DNA of 64,000 bases, from positions 80,273,574 to 80,337,573 of the forward strand of contig NC_087063.1 of NCBI RefSeq assembly GCF_963678635.1, read 5' to 3'. The notes under the pieces were generated by a model. The model was not told the DNA's origin, did no database searches, and was given only the letters and a program-made list of their open reading frames with translations. This document shows positions 34,300 to 47,486 of this stretch, in pieces (position 1 is the first letter of the stretch; each line of letters starts with the position of its first letter). This DNA is from Symsagittifera roscoffensis (Eukaryota; Xenacoelomorpha; Acoela; Convolutidae). A program made the position numbers and the translations under genes.

Positions 34300-36040
34300 A
34301 AGGAAACGCATAATTCACACTTAGGTTTCAACTGAATATTTTGAACTAAGCTGAAAAGTTTATTATTCAGATAACACTAACCAAAATTGGAATGCTGTCG
34401 TCGTCTTCTGTGTTTTGACAGTAAAGAAACAATGATGATAAATTGATCCAGTAATGAATTTAAAAAAATTAGTTTGATGTGAAATTGGCTCACTGAGGGT
34501 AATAAACGTGAGATTTTATCGTTCACCGTTTTTTCTATAGATCTCAGATCAAAAAAAAAAACTTCAAAATTGTCATATAGAATTTAATTTGAGATGGGAA
34601 GAAACTGCAAAAAAAAATGTGGTCAAAACTGTTTAATTTGAATGAGCTTTTCTAAAAAACGTTGTGTTCTTACAGAAAAAAAGAAACATCGAAAAACGAC
34701 TAGTCTGCCAATTGCTACTTACAAAACACATTTGATTTTTTTTCAATTTCTTTGATTGAAAAATGGGTGCAGCGATAAATTCCGCTTTGTTACTACAAAA
34801 ATTCAAATTATCAAAAATCGCCGGTTGTTTAATTAAGTTGATATCACTGAGATGTAGACATCCGCAGGTGAAATATACATGGTTTCTTTTACTTAATCTG
34901 GCTTGGCACTCAGCAAATTTGACTGTAACATTTATATCTGGAAAACTCTGACTGTTGAAACTATTTTCTAGATGCATGTTCTCTAATTTTACTTTTCTAG
35001 TAGAAAAATGATTTAAATTATGATGTAGCCATAAAACTTAGACTATTTGAAAGTTTTACTGGCATAGCCGATTCTTCACTGGACAAGTACCTGAAAGATT
35101 CAAAATTTTACGACTGCATACAAATTTACGTGATGCCGCTGGTTTTATTCACGAAGTTCACAACACTGGTCCTACTTACTGCTATATGCTACCCTGGGAG
35201 TGTAAAAACCGTCTGATTTGTCATTTGGGTGTTATTTCTTTCTACATATTCATCAAACCAACGAGACCAGAACTCTAACACTTAATATAATGTGAAGTGA
35301 ACGATCAGTCGTACTTAATAGGAAAATACTTTTATAGTTAATGGATTAGCTATCACAACTTCTGATTAAGGCGAACCTGAAACAAAAAGCTTACATTTGG
35401 TTAACAAATTCATTAGAAAAGCGTTGATTATTTGTATTTGAACCTCAATCAGATTAATCAGTTTTGTTTTGAAAACTCATAATGTCGTGTTTTACGCCCA
35501 AAGAAAAGAATAGACTAAACTTCTTGCAAAGTACCTGACACAGAAAATTAGAATCTTGTTGAATCGGGCTGCCCGAGAACTAAGAACTCTCTGCAAGAAT
35601 TACTCATCTTGCAAAAGACGTTTACAACATCACAACGCCAGGAATCACTGCGCCCTAAAAAATAGTAAGGTCTTTTGTTATTGGTTGAAAAATTAACATC
35701 AACGAGAGACTAGCAAAAGTGGAGATGTACATATAGCCGAATTTAGTCTTATATGCTTGGATGACTCCAGAGAGTGACATCAAAATATCTTTGACCAGAA
35801 TAAATAGAATTGATTCACAAGGTCAAGTGGTGCAGTGGAAAGAACAAATTAATTTTTTTCAGTTAAATAATTATCTAAATCAAGAAGATTTTCCCGGTGA
35901 TTGGCCAAATCAATTTCTTCCAACGATACAAATATCTTCAAAAATTTAACCAGCCAACGAAGATGCAGCATAGATTTTGCTTGACATCTTTATCAAACAT
36001 AAGAAATCTCAACTATCATATTTGAACCGTATGAGAACCC
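34300..36040. other. Stretch between the two Polinton remnants
   Basis: This lies between two integrase remnants that point away from each other, so element termini would be expected here. I could not find a convincing inverted repeat. Short frames such as 34633-34977 (minus) and 35761-35949 (plus) match nothing I recognise. Confidence 0.4.
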
Positions 36041-36047
36041 TGAACGA

Positions 36048-36050
36048 ATC

Positions 36051-36129
<79 letters not shown>

Positions 36130-36131
36130 TT

Positions 36132-36189
<58 letters not shown>

Positions 36190-36240
36190 TCAACAACAAA
36201 AACAATAACAACAACAACAACAACAACAGCAACAACAACG

Positions 36241-36283
<43 letters not shown>

Positions 36284-36290
36284 AAACAAC

Positions 36291-36322
<32 letters not shown>

Positions 36323-36332
36323 AAACAACAGC
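36048..36332 (+). repeat. (CAA)n microsatellite
   Basis: About 285 bp of CAA units carry rare interruptions (ATT, CGA, CAT, AAA). Because the period is three, all frames on both strands stay open. The resulting poly-Thr, poly-Leu/Val and poly-Cys frames are artefacts. Confidence 0.95.
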
Positions 36333-36361
36333 TACTGACACGCCATTCATAAACCCCAACC

Positions 36362-36530
36362 CCTGAATCACCTATCGTTGTCAAAACAGGAATCAATCCG
36401 CAAGAAAAAGCTCTCCTACTCAATGTAGTTGAAGGAAATGAACGGGCAGCGCAAAAAAAAACAAGGAGGAGGAGAAAAGAAAGAATCTGCAGCATACCGA
36501 ACTCCAAATGAAGAATCAGATTCTGCAACG
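36362..36530 (+). repeat. 169-bp duplicated segment, first copy
   Basis: From CCTGAATCACCTATCG to CAGATTCTGCAACGA this matches 37115-37283 with only a few differences (for example TAGTTG against TATTTG and one extra A in an A run). It directly follows the CAA microsatellite. Confidence 0.9.
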
Positions 36531-36539
36531 ACAGACAAG

Positions 36540-37640
36540 ATGAAGGCGAAAAGAAAAAAATACAAGCTTACAGCTGCTGAAGAAAAGTAGCTGAAAACTA
36601 AACTTATTAGTGAATTTCCAGCATTCTTTGGCAGAGTATTGAATTTAAGAGAAGAATCAAAAAGTTCACGAAATAAAGTAAAAAAAAATTGATATACAGA
36701 GCCTGCATATACAAAATGTCGAACATTTTGTTGCAAAACATCGCGTCTCAAGGTAATAGTTTATGACTTAATTGAAACATGGTCAATTTATTTGGCGTAT
36801 GTTGAGAAACTTGCAGATTACAATAAAGACTTTCAGTAGCTTATGGTTGCAGAGGACTGCATGTCCCGCTACTTCTTGTAATCAAAATATGCCACCTCAA
36901 TAGCAGATGCGTTCAAACAAATGATAAAATTAAAACGGTCAAAAAACCTGGGTAGAAAAGTGCATTGAATTCAAGGGGCCATTCAAAAGTGTGTGCGGGA
37001 AAAAGGGCATTGGAGCTCTCACAACAGGAAATGAAAAAACAAAATCTGATTCATAAGTGTTTGGAGGACAAATGGACTTACTGTTATATCGAGAAGCTTC
37101 AAGCATTTGTCAGCCCTGAATCACCTATCGTTGTCAAAACAGGAATCAATCCGCAAGAAAAAGCTCTCCTACTCAATGTATTTGAAGGAAATGAACGGGC
37201 AGCGCAAAAAAAACAAGGAGAAGGAGAAAAGAAAGAATCTGCAGCATACCGAACTCCAAATGAAGAATCAGATTCTGCAACGAGAAGCTTCAAGCATTTG
37301 TCAGCACAGTTAACTTGAGAACAAACCGCGTTAGCAAATTAACCCCGAATAAAGTGACCAAAAAGGACGTTCCACGTCTAAAATTTTTAAGAGCGGAAAA
37401 ACCTCTGAAATTTGGTCGCCAACCAAAGTTGAACAATGGTGATTTTATTAGAAAAGCAACCAATGACATTCCTTTTCAAAAAAGTTAAAAACATTTATTC
37501 ACAGACGAGCCTTTTGAAATAAATGAAACGACAACAAGGAACCCACCAACTTATAATCTCATCAAGACCGATAAGGAAACAATAGAGGGTAAATTGTATG
37601 TGCCCAAACTAATCAGGGTATTGGAAAAGGAAAGATTGAA
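36540..37640 (+). pseudogene. Polinton integrase remnant (plus-strand element)
   Basis: Scattered over three frames are YTEPAYTKCR, LADYNKDFQ followed by a stop, EFKGPFKSVCGKKGIGA, YIEKLQAFVS, TPNKVTKKDVPRL (37342-37380) and NPPTYNLIKTDKETIEGKLY. These correspond in order to an N-terminal region, the rve catalytic core and the C-terminal domain of Polinton-type integrase, the family behind C. elegans F54H12.3. Stops, frameshifts and a 191-bp insertion near the end of the core make it non-functional. It is the most 5' gene of the plus-strand element. Confidence 0.8.
37115..37283 (+). repeat. 169-bp duplicated segment, second copy, inside integrase
   Basis: The segment interrupts the plus-strand Polinton integrase. 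A 25-bp direct repeat (starting CGAGAAGCTTCAAGC) flanks it at 37090-37114 and 37281-37305. Integrase coding sequence up to the first repeat resumes after the second, so the segment looks inserted together with a duplication of the flank. Confidence 0.85.
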
Positions 37641-37649
37641 TTAAACAAT

Positions 37650-38930
37650 GTCTGGTAACTTCAGGAGCGAAAAAATTCAATTACTAAAACACTGGTGTCA
37701 ATAGCCTCATTTAACAATTTCATTGACAACTCGCTAACTTTTTAAAATAAATTATTAATCAAAGAGATCAAACTAAAAAGTGAACGGAGAGTTGCAATGA
37801 CAGAAATAATATTTACCACTCATTTTAAGAAAGTAGCGTACAACAAAAACACAAAATTAAAGCAAGTCTTAAAGTTACAAAAGATAGTTTATCTAAACAA
37901 TATGATGGAGAGATAGGTGAAGTCGCAAAGGGCGAATATGATGAAATCAAAAAACTCTTCAACGAAATCATCGGAAGATTGATCTTATAAGCTCAGTTAC
38001 GGCATCGAACTAGTTACAGAACATATTTCAGTTTACACGAATTATTTCGAAGGCATACGAAATGGAACGGGCTACTGTTTTGGTTGTAAAGGACCCCGCT
38101 ATATCCATAGCACTCTCACATCCCAAAATCTCATCTCCGACTACCGTGTTGATAACTCTGCTGAAACTCAATTGATGTTTTTCTATTTGGACATCAATCA
38201 ATGTCAGATCATGGGTGACACCAAAGCAACTTAGTTAAAAACAATTGATACTAATCGAAGAGTGAAAAACTGTTATACTTGCAGTCTTGAACCACATAAT
38301 TGCCAAGTTTTTAGCCAATCGGATTACAAAAAACTCCTCGGGAATAACATCAAGATAAAAGCGGTATTCATTCAAACAGGAACCTTTAGAGTTGTGCTAT
38401 TTGCTGGAGGAGGAGAAAATGTTGTTTTGACTCAGAAATTTCAAAAAAAATTTTCTGTTTAACATTATGGAAACGTTCTCAAAGAATAAAGCAACCACGC
38501 CACACTTCTCAGGACATTACGGACAGCGGGCGGGGTAGTAGCTTCGGGGCTCTGGCTATGGGTAATAGACGAGCATAACTTCCAACTTGTAAACTTATAG
38601 TACCAGCACCAAAATGTTTTGCAAAAAAAGTTATTTGTTCAAGCAGCACCAGAATTATTAAAAAAAGCGACCCGGAAGAAGACACCAAAACACAGTAACA
38701 AACACAATCAAAAAGCAAGTTGAAGCTGGAAGCAGCAAATCTCGGTTCATTAGAAAAAGGAAGCCAGAAAAAAAAGAAAAAGAAAAACAAAAGTTCTTTC
38801 CCAACAAACGAACTCCACTGAAAAGTCATTCCAATTTTTTTAAACCAATTTATGAAAAAATTTCTCAAATCAAATCTATTGAAACAACTCATAGTTCATA
38901 AGAAATAGTTGAAAACCTCTTTTACTTGTT
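37650..38930 (+). pseudogene. Degraded region, partly Polinton minor-capsid-like
   Basis: Open fragments change frame repeatedly. One frame (38262-38460) contains AVFIQTGTFRVVLFAGGGEN, which I do not recognise. Near 38490-38900 a frame with LRTLRTAGGVVASG and QAAPELLKKATRKK, then many lysines, resembles the small capsid protein that precedes the major capsid gene in Polintons and echoes 32604-32840 on the other strand. 37650-38100 is coding-like (KKLFNEIIGRL) but unidentified. Confidence 0.45.
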
Positions 38931-38960
38931 AGATTTGAAAATACATGGACCAAAAAGTGC

Positions 38961-40119
38961 ATGAAGATGGAACAAAAAATTGGTCCATCTTATTCACCTG
39001 ATGGTCCTATGCTCGAAGCTGAAGTTTTAGGAGAAAGAAACAACTCTATCGATCTAGAACAAACTGGCTTGGAGATTGTAGCAAGCATGGTTCAAAAGAA
39101 TTATAAGGTTCTGTTTCAGAGGCAGCACAACAAGACACGCCATATTTGGTCTATATTCAACTTTCATTTTTTTTACGAATGCATAAAGTCTTGCATAGAG
39201 AAAAATCCTCAGTATCTAATGCCAATTTTGCGCACTAAAAGCTCATTGAGACGGAGTTTTCACACGGTAAGGATGCAAAACAAGGCTTGCTCACAAAGAT
39301 ATATTATGAAGATAAGCCGTCAGGTACAGATGGTGCTAATGGGCGGGCTGACGATGTCGTTGAACTTAAGCGATTTGTAGCTGCATCTAGCGAATTCCGT
39401 TTATTTGGTAAGAGTACAAGCATCTAAAAAGTAATGCTGCAAGTAGACTTTCTCTGAGACGATGTCCTGGTGAACTTGTTATTATGTCAGAGCATCGAGA
39501 TAAGCATTAACAAGTTCAAATCACCGAGGCTATTCTATATGTACTCAAAAAGGCAGTAAAAATTTTTGTAAAATCATCGATACAAAAAAAAACTAGCAAA
39601 TACCAGCATTATACAATTATCTTGAAGTTTTATCGAGGAACTTTCGGGCAACAATTGTTGTACAAAGCTGGTCACAAGAAGATGTTTTTGCCAAAGAGGC
39701 GACTCGTCTAATGATTGTGGCAATGAGCATGAATACAGCATAATAGGGGACAAATCGAACCTACCAGTTTCATCATCAAAATCAATGCTTACCGAAACGT
39801 TCCGCCCATTGCAGATACTCTTGTATCAACGGTAAGTAACAGTAACAAAAGAATGTACTGTAACAAATTGGAGGCCTTATATATATATATTTTTTTTAGA
39901 TACTCATGGAACCAGTTTGGCTCATTATCACAGTCATTTTTTATGGCGTTTCATCTTACACCTACTCAGGAGGCTTCACATGACTTTATTCATCCTCAAT
40001 TGACCAATTGCATCAATTCAATAGCAACGAAATTTGCAGCACTGCTGGCAAATAATGTGGAGCTAATTTTCATGGGCGAGCTTGCATCAACGGTTTACCT
40101 GCATTCCGATAGAAAATAG
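38961..40119 (+). pseudogene. Polinton major capsid protein remnant (plus-strand element)
   Basis: The start region has GPSYSPDGPMLEAEVLGERN and IDLEQTGLEI, matching the first jelly roll of the Polinton major capsid protein. The end region has LTPTQEASHDFIHPQLTN (39955-40008) and ELASTVYLHSDRK, matching the well conserved C-terminus of that family. Between them the frame changes several times and stops occur. Length (about 385 codons) is shorter than intact family members as I recall them, so deletions are likely. This and the pPolB remnant are the clearest evidence that the region is a Polinton. Confidence 0.8.
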
Positions 40120-42230
40120 CTAATAAGATTCTCACGATTTGAATTAGAAAAAGAAATGGACAATCAGCAGATTACTGAGCTTAGTAACAGATGCAAACAA
40201 TTGAAACATCGATTTCGAGGCTTTCTTTTCTCTAAATTAGCGTTTAAAACAATGTTGAAACGTAAAATTACTTCTATGATAGTGAACACATCAAACTAAG
40301 GCCAGCCAGGAACTCATTGGTTACTCAAGCTAGTGGTCATTATTTTTTTTGCAGATCTTCTAGGATAAGAACTACACATCTTATATATACAACGTATCCC
40401 CATGTATACAATTACATGAGATGACCAATTCATGAAGGAAACGAAATACTGAGTAACAGTCTAATACAATCAGCTAACTCGATATTATGAGGACTTTTTT
40501 GTATTTGTGTTGCTCATGTCATATTTAATTTCATCTAGGTTTCCTATTGCATTTAAAATAAACGAACATGATATGATGCGTTTGGCTAATCGTATGACGT
40601 AAAAATTTTGTGCTACTGATTGTTTTCTATTACGATTTTTAATTGTTTTTTTTTCAAATATGTTTAATTTTTGATAAAACTCTCATTTTTGATGTTATCT
40701 CATGCTTCGAAACTGATTCCTGAAATTTGATTTTTTTTCATTATAAATTTAACAAACAAAATATTTAAATCAACCTCCAAAAGACGATACCCGCTCAAAA
40801 AAATTTCAATGGTTTTTGAAAATTTATTAAAAGTATTCCCATTTATTACGCTAACAAAATTTTTAATGATTACATAAGTGAACAGGACAGTTTGTGTTTG
40901 AGAGAAGTGAACCTAACCAAACTTGCCACAATCTTTTTCGGACAGGAGCGCTCCCAATGTCAAGGATGTTGTTAGAATTGTAGTTGACAACAAATTTCCC
41001 TTTTTCTATCAAGGGTCCTGATAGATGATATTTGCTGCATCCCATAAGCAAATAATTAAAGGACCAAAAAAGGCGAGGAACAATGAAAGGTTTTAAACAA
41101 TCTTCCTAACTTCTTCTGTAATTTCGATGAGAGAATGGAATTGTGGTGGTCTCTTGTCAAGAGGTTGGGAACAAACATAGCGCTAACTGGAATGGACTGC
41201 AAAAGCACAGTTGATATTAGAAAGAAGGTTAGGGACATCGCTGTTTTTGATAACAATATAGAATTTGAAGTTATTCCGAAGTTGTTTAAAAGACTCAGGC
41301 AAGTGTTCATACATTGCTTCAACTATTTTGTCCATTAATTGAAACTAGCATATTCAAATTATTCAAACCATTCGACATTTTTTTTGTCAGAGTAGTCTTT
41401 TTCATTGTCAACGTTTTCCTGTAACGTTTATCGTCACATATCGTTTTGATTAGTATCGTCATTTTTGAGAACTATCATTTCCTGTTGTGGACTCCGTGTT
41501 CTTTTCACCAGATGATACTTTTTGTAACTTTTGATTAATTATCAGCCAGGCAACCAAATTTGTTCGTTATTGAAAAAACTGAGTGATAAAATTTGAAAAT
41601 TCCCTCCTCATAGTTTTTTTTTACAAATTTTTTGAGATATTCGTATCTGTTTTTTTTTTAATTTTCCAGTTCAAACTATATATTTTTCTGCAGACGAGCT
41701 TTCACGTAAATCATCAGAAGAGTCAGAATCACCTTCAAGCTTGTAAATAGTTGGAAACCGAAGATTTCTTTTAGCTGTCTTATGCGGGAGACAATTTAAA
41801 AATGATTCAGCTAGCGGATAGCTTAATTCTGCTGATGTATTTTTATGGTATGCCTTAAGCTTCAGTGGTATGCCTTAAGCTCCAACTTTCATTTTCTTTG
41901 TGCTTAAAGTTTGACTAAATTTTGTTACACATGTCAAAAATCCTAAACACTTTGACTTGGAGACAAACATGTAACCCCTTTGAAGCGTAAATTTTATGTC
42001 ATTTTATCCTAGAGACATCATAAAAAGGTACCACGTGGTTTCTTTGACGCATATGTTTTCAAATCATTTCATGACATAATTTCAATTAAACCGCCCATAA
42101 AACATTTTCACAGCCCAAAGGCACATAAAAACTTTTCAAAACCCAGCAATTTCTTACTACAAGCTTCAATTCTCTAATAATCTCAAACAATTTAGTCTAT
42201 GCTGCAATGCAAGAAAAACCAATAATTTTT
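40120..42230. other. Unassigned part of the plus-strand Polinton
   Basis: In an intact element the ATPase and protease genes might be expected in a gap such as this, but I see no Walker motif or protease signature. A frame at 41135-41338 (LTGMDCKSTVDIRKKVRD) is coding-like but not recognised. A short tandem of GGTATGCCTTAAGCT lies at about 41845-41880. Confidence 0.4.
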
Positions 42231-42235
42231 AAAAA

Positions 42236-42845
42236 TGACTCTACGAAGTATTTTAACGTTTGACGAAGAGAGAACTATCATTTATCAGACATAATTGAGA
42301 GAAACAGTTGCAACAGTGCAACAAACAAGAGAAAGAAAGTCCTCGTCATTCAATGACCTTGCTCCACGAATATCTGATCAGTCTTATGAAACATGGACCA
42401 CAAAAAACCAAATAATTGTGTCCAATTACAGTCTAGAACAGATTGACTGACTTCGTCAGAGCCCAAGGCGGGTATTTGATAGCTCAACAGTGAACGAGTC
42501 AGACCCTGCCAACGAAGAAACAGAAATCAATGACGCAATTTTTGTCGAATTTAACTCGAAGGGCACTGTTCCGATACGAGTGTGACACTTTTCTATCTTA
42601 CTAGACCCAGGAAGGGTATATTCGTGAGGGGTATATTAGCGGAGGGCGAGACATTTTGGGATATCGGAAGAACGATCTCGTCTCCTGCCGATTCAGCTGT
42701 ACAAGGATTTCAAATGACACCAGTGGTCCCCGCAACTCCAGTTAGCCTAATCAGAGCAAGCATTGCGACTCAGAGCTCGAGCTCTGTCGTTGACCTCACT
42801 ACTCCAAAAGACTGCCAAGCGACACCGCCAGTTGATACTTGCTAA
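42236..42845 (+). pseudogene. Broken reading frame of unknown function
   Basis: From an ATG at about 42236 one frame reads LRSILTFDEERTIIYQT, then is interrupted by two stops to about 42585. A second frame, 42582-42845, is rich in Ser, Thr and Pro (VVPATPVSLIRASIATQSSS). Composition is coding-like compared with the flanks. Its place between capsid and polymerase remnants suggests it belonged to the Polinton, but I cannot name it. Confidence 0.35.
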
Positions 42846-43206
42846 GCGCCCTAGAAACGAAAGATACAATTTCAAGTGTCGTAAAAACTCAAACCTTGTT
42901 TCATAGTTTCTGATTCGGATCTGGCGATGATATAAAGTTTGATTGATATAAATTTATTGGTTTTAAACTGTATGTAAAAATTGGTGGTTGTCCTTTTCGT
43001 ATAATGGATGAACTAAAGTTTAATTGTGTTTGAACCCGAAAATGAAAAAAGTACACAGTCTTCTATTCGTTCGAACAGCTCACAAGCAATAAAAACTAGA
43101 TGTAGTAATTATAAGAACTAGTAATTATCATTTAAAAAAAAGTTTCATTAAAAAAAACAGAATAGAAATGTTTGTTTTTAATTTCGCTTCTCATGAAATG
43201 AAAAAA

Positions 43207-43228
43207 TTCTATTCGATGAGAGAAAGAA

Positions 43229-43293
<65 letters not shown>

Positions 43294-43295
43294 AA
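43207..43295 (+). repeat. (GA)n microsatellite
   Basis: About 85 bp of GA dinucleotides with a few AAG, ATA and GCG interruptions give an artefactual Arg/Glu-rich frame. Confidence 0.95.
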
Positions 43296-43299
43296 AACT

Positions 43300-44650
43300 C
43301 ACTTGCTCGCTGATGACCCCATAATTACTATCCTTTCCAGGATAATGATGACAATATTTTTCAAAATACAGCTAAGAATGGAAGGCCCTTACTATTTCAT
43401 GCCGGTTAACAATCCTTGTTTATGGCTTTTATCAAACACTCTCTTTTGTCTCGCTCTCTCAATTTATTTTGTGCCCTGTGGTGTTAGCAGCGTCTGACGA
43501 AAAGCAACAGAGAGTATTTTAGGCCTTTACAAGGCATTAACAATATGTATTCATTTGCTTAACTAGCGATTTGTTTGAGCGAAGTATGATCGGGAGATGA
43601 TGGAAAAATGTTTGTTTATGATATCATAGGATTTTGAATCTACGTTCAATTTTTTCGTAAAATTTACGTCCTCGACTAAACATTTAGCGTTCTCTAGATC
43701 TTGCTCTAGCCCTATTCAGGCATCAAATAGCACTTAAAACGTTTATAAAACACTGAAATTTAAGTTTAAATTAAGGAATTGAAAGTTAACGGTAAAAAGG
43801 AGGGAAAAATAAGAACAAATTTTATTTTTTTTTTGAAATTTGATTGTGGGATCCGACCCTAATCAGGAGATTGCAATAAATTTAATGAGTGGTGTTTCTT
43901 TGAACTCTGAGAAATTTTTTTGTTAGGATACCTTCTTTTTCGGTTTGCACTTAAGTTTTTTTTCCTGACTTTAACGCGGGGTTAGGTTTTGCCCGCTAAC
44001 CCGACTGTCCAGGTCTGAATATTTTGCAGAACTTGAAATGAAATGAAATGCTTTCAAGAAAACACTACACACAAATCATCATACAAAACATAATTTCATA
44101 CAATTATACATACATAAAAACCAGCATGCAAACATAAAATTTGTTAGTCATTACAAAAAAAATATCAAACCGTGCAAAACATGAGACACAATTTACACAA
44201 CTTTTGCTTATTTTTTGGTAATGCTTTTCCTCCTTCCCTTTGTGGTCTCTTTCCATTTATATCTCGTCACCTCTTATGGAATTATTACATTGCGACCAAA
44301 TGCAGACCAAATAAAGTAACATTGCGAAATAACTGACTTTTATTACTTTGACTTAAATACTTGACTTAAATACTAAATGCTTAAGCACATTGCGAAATAA
44401 TTGATTTTTAACGGAAACACTCAGCCGCAAGATATAAATCAGTTATTACTCAATAAGACTCAGTAATACAAACTAAAAACAGTTGATTTTTAGTTTGACC
44501 TGTACAGTTAACGAAACCCCCAGAAACCAACCGATATGATCTTACCAAATGACCATACCAATTGACGAGTAAAATCAATAACCAACTATCAGACACTGAA
44601 AAGAGAAAAAAATTTAAAGTTTTTTTTTAAATTTCAATTAGCAAAATCGG
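43300..44650. other. AT-rich spacer before the polymerase remnant
   Basis: No recognisable gene. A short AAATG triplet repeat occurs at about 44035-44051, and the dinucleotide-rich tail of the GA run is at the left edge. Confidence 0.5.
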
Positions 44651-44659
44651 GAAGTGATA

Positions 44660-47350
44660 CCATTTCGTGGCTCCTAAAAATTAAGCGAATTTTTGGTAAA
44701 CTTGTTGCTTCTGACAGACAGACGTCGATACCACTATGTTCTCAATGAGAATTTGTCAAACTTGGCATTGAAACTACGCCACCTACAGCCTGATAACCGG
44801 GCTGTTATCTGTAGAAAGTGTTTTTTTATATGCTTTTCGGTCGAATCCTACAAACTTCACGTCGAACTAAGGCACGAATGAGAAGCCATTGGAGTCTCAT
44901 TTCCGAACGAGGACTACAAGAGTTTTTGGAGAAGCCTGATCCATGTGCATATGGTTTAGTCATAAATAAACATGAAACCCCAATCCAAAATTCTTCAAAA
45001 TGAAAAGATCGCCCGATTGCATGCTGGACTTTGTCACGACCCTTAAATAACTGGCTCATAATTTCTACATCAGTAAATAACGATACCGACTCTTTTCAAG
45101 CAATGCAGAACAATCGAGAAGCAAAGCAACAGTTCGTTGGATATGTTAAAGTGAATTGACGTATAGTGATCCCAAACATATCGATCACCAACATTACTCT
45201 GAAAAAATTTGGATCGGTCGCTTGAGCTCTGTAATATGATTAGAAGTACTTCAAAAAAGCACACAACTTGTCAAGAAATGGCACGCATCATCTTTGCTGG
45301 GCCTTGGACAAATGCAACATCAGAAATCAAATTTAGGTAATTCATTAGCTGACGAGACTTGTAATTCTTTAAGTATCAAAGTGTTCATAAAGGAAATCCA
45401 CAAAAAACTTTTCTCCCTATTTTTGAAGATTCATTCATCGTCGATTCGTTTTGGTTAATGTCAGTTTTACTCAAAAAATTTTCAAACTTGCCAATAGTTA
45501 GCTTCCAAATTTTTATAAATGCACTCCCATCGAACCAGTAGATCAGCAGTTGATATCAATTTACAAAAACAAAAAGGATACTAATCAAATAATTGACGGA
45601 TGGTTTTCCAAAACTTCATGAATTTGTGTTTTCTACACTTGAAGAATGGAGAGATACCCTGAACGGTGGAAAACCCTCAATTTCAATAGAAAACCTCGAA
45701 TTTGCAAACAAAGTTTTTGAATACTTCTTGCTTGCGTTTTTCCAGAACTTCGTTAGGTTTCTTTTCATACATTTGGACTGGACTTCACACAATTCTATTC
45801 AGCTGCCAACAAATCGGGGCAAACTCCTGTGAAAACTTGAATACCAACATTTGAGCTTCTCAGCCAGAGGGAGCATTTGGAAATGGCAGATGATATGATC
45901 AGCGAAGGCATGTCTTCGAGCTATGAAAGGATGTTTTTCAAAGCAAACAACGAGTGCGTTCATGATTCCAACCCTTCGGACAAAAAAACAGTCTGATGAT
46001 CGACGCAATCAATTTATATGGTGGTGTCATGGAAACATATCCATTGTCTCTCCTCAAATTTGTCACCTTGGAAAACTACGACCTCAAAGAATTCCTAGAA
46101 ACCAAAGTCAATCAAAGTCGATCTAGAATATCTTACCGAATGCCATGGCCTCCTTAAAGACTTCCCCTCGGCACCCACGAAAATTTTTGTTGATATCACT
46201 TGGCTCAGCGAGTTTCAAGCTGAGCTCAGAGATCGCATGCAGTATAAAAACTGAATAAGACCAAAAATTTCTGTAAACATTGTTCAATATGAAACACTAT
46301 ACAATTCATTACATCACACTCAGTGTTTATGATTTAATAGGATTAAGATTACGGATTAGAAAGTATATTGAGTCCTCAAGTTTAAACAAAGTTTTTGGTT
46401 TGCACCATTTACAGAGCTAAACCCTCAAAACAAAGAAGCTTAAAACAAGTTTGATAAGATATTTTCAAAATGGTTTTAAACGCTGCTTGTAGGAAAACAT
46501 GCTAAAAACCACTCAAAAGAATGAAAATGGAAATGGTTAGAATTCATGCTGAATCTTACAAAAAATTGATCGGTATAATACTAAAAATTTGAAAATTTTC
46601 TCTGAAAAAATTTGGCAGCTGAAACAATACGGAAAAACTCGGTTGCTGTGGAAGAAAATAACAATTTTGGATGCTGCAATTTTGAATCTGACGAAGCACT
46701 TTATGATCCAATTTCACTCTTTTGCATTGAAAAAGAATTTTGTTTGTAACCTTCCTTACAGTGAAACCGACTCTCTTATATATGAAGATTTAACAAAACA
46801 AAAAATTCATATGACGACCTTCAAAAGCCTTCGATGAAAAACAAGTGTTGACACTCCAATTACCCCCGGCAGTCACCCTTGTATTCCGTTGAAGAAAAAA
46901 AAAGGCTAAAGTTCAAGAATGCACTGGCAGGGAGCGTTATGGTGGAGTTTTTTGCGCTCAAAGCCAAGATGTACGATATCGTTACAATTGGACAGTTAGT
47001 GATGTTAATTTTTTGACAATCAGAAGGAAAAAATGAATTTTGGGTATTACGTTTCAGCTGAGATTTTTTAAACTTCATTTCCTTCTTAAGATGATTATTG
47101 GTGAGGGTTTCAATTCAAATTAGTTGTTCGTTCGAAAGTTTTTTTTGGATTCAACCAAGAAGTCAAAGGATGGGGTCTCTAAATATGCTCAAGCAACCAT
47201 CAATCATCAAGTGTTTAGTGACTGCTTGTACAGACAAGAATCGTTTAGTGCTCCGAACTAATGAATTCAATCGACAAAACACGAGCTATTTACTTTTTGT
47301 TGAAATGCGAATGCAAATCTATATTCCGTGACAGTAACTTTACTTACGCA
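44660..47350 (+). pseudogene. Polinton protein-primed DNA polymerase B remnant
   Basis: Pieces in family order: HYVLNENLSNLALKL with a CRKC...HVELRH zinc-finger-like segment (44733-44881); PCAYGLVINKHE of the exonuclease region; FIVDSFWLMSVLLKKFSNLP (about 45432-45491); IDAINLYGGVMETYPL (about 45999-46046), the conserved NLYG motif; and LDAAILNLTKHFMIQFH with SETDSLIYED (46760-46789), the palm motif C. In intact members motif C is DTDS; here the first Asp is Glu. At least six frame changes and stops are present, so no enzyme can be made. The protein would have replicated the element by protein priming. About 890 codons remain, somewhat short of a full pPolB. Confidence 0.8.
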
Positions 47351-47486
47351 ATTTGACCATATTAAAAATGTAAAGAAATTTTTTTCGTCAGATGCTTGAT
47401 AACTGGGAGTGGGAGAAAGATCCTTGCAGTATTGGTGGTGAAACAAGTGGCTTTAATGAAAATAGTTGTGAAATGCTTTAATAAAT

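Noticed and set aside
34633-34977. 114-residue minus-strand frame between the two Polinton remnants
   Set aside because: No motif, signal peptide or similarity is recognisable, and composition matches the AT-rich background.
35977-36371. Poly-Thr frame (plus) and poly-Leu, poly-Val, poly-Cys frames (minus)
   Set aside because: A pure CAA triplet run stays open in every frame. The flanking residues show no conserved protein.
43168-43497. 109-residue frame with an Arg/Glu-rich middle
   Set aside because: The middle is the GA microsatellite and the rest shows no conserved domain.
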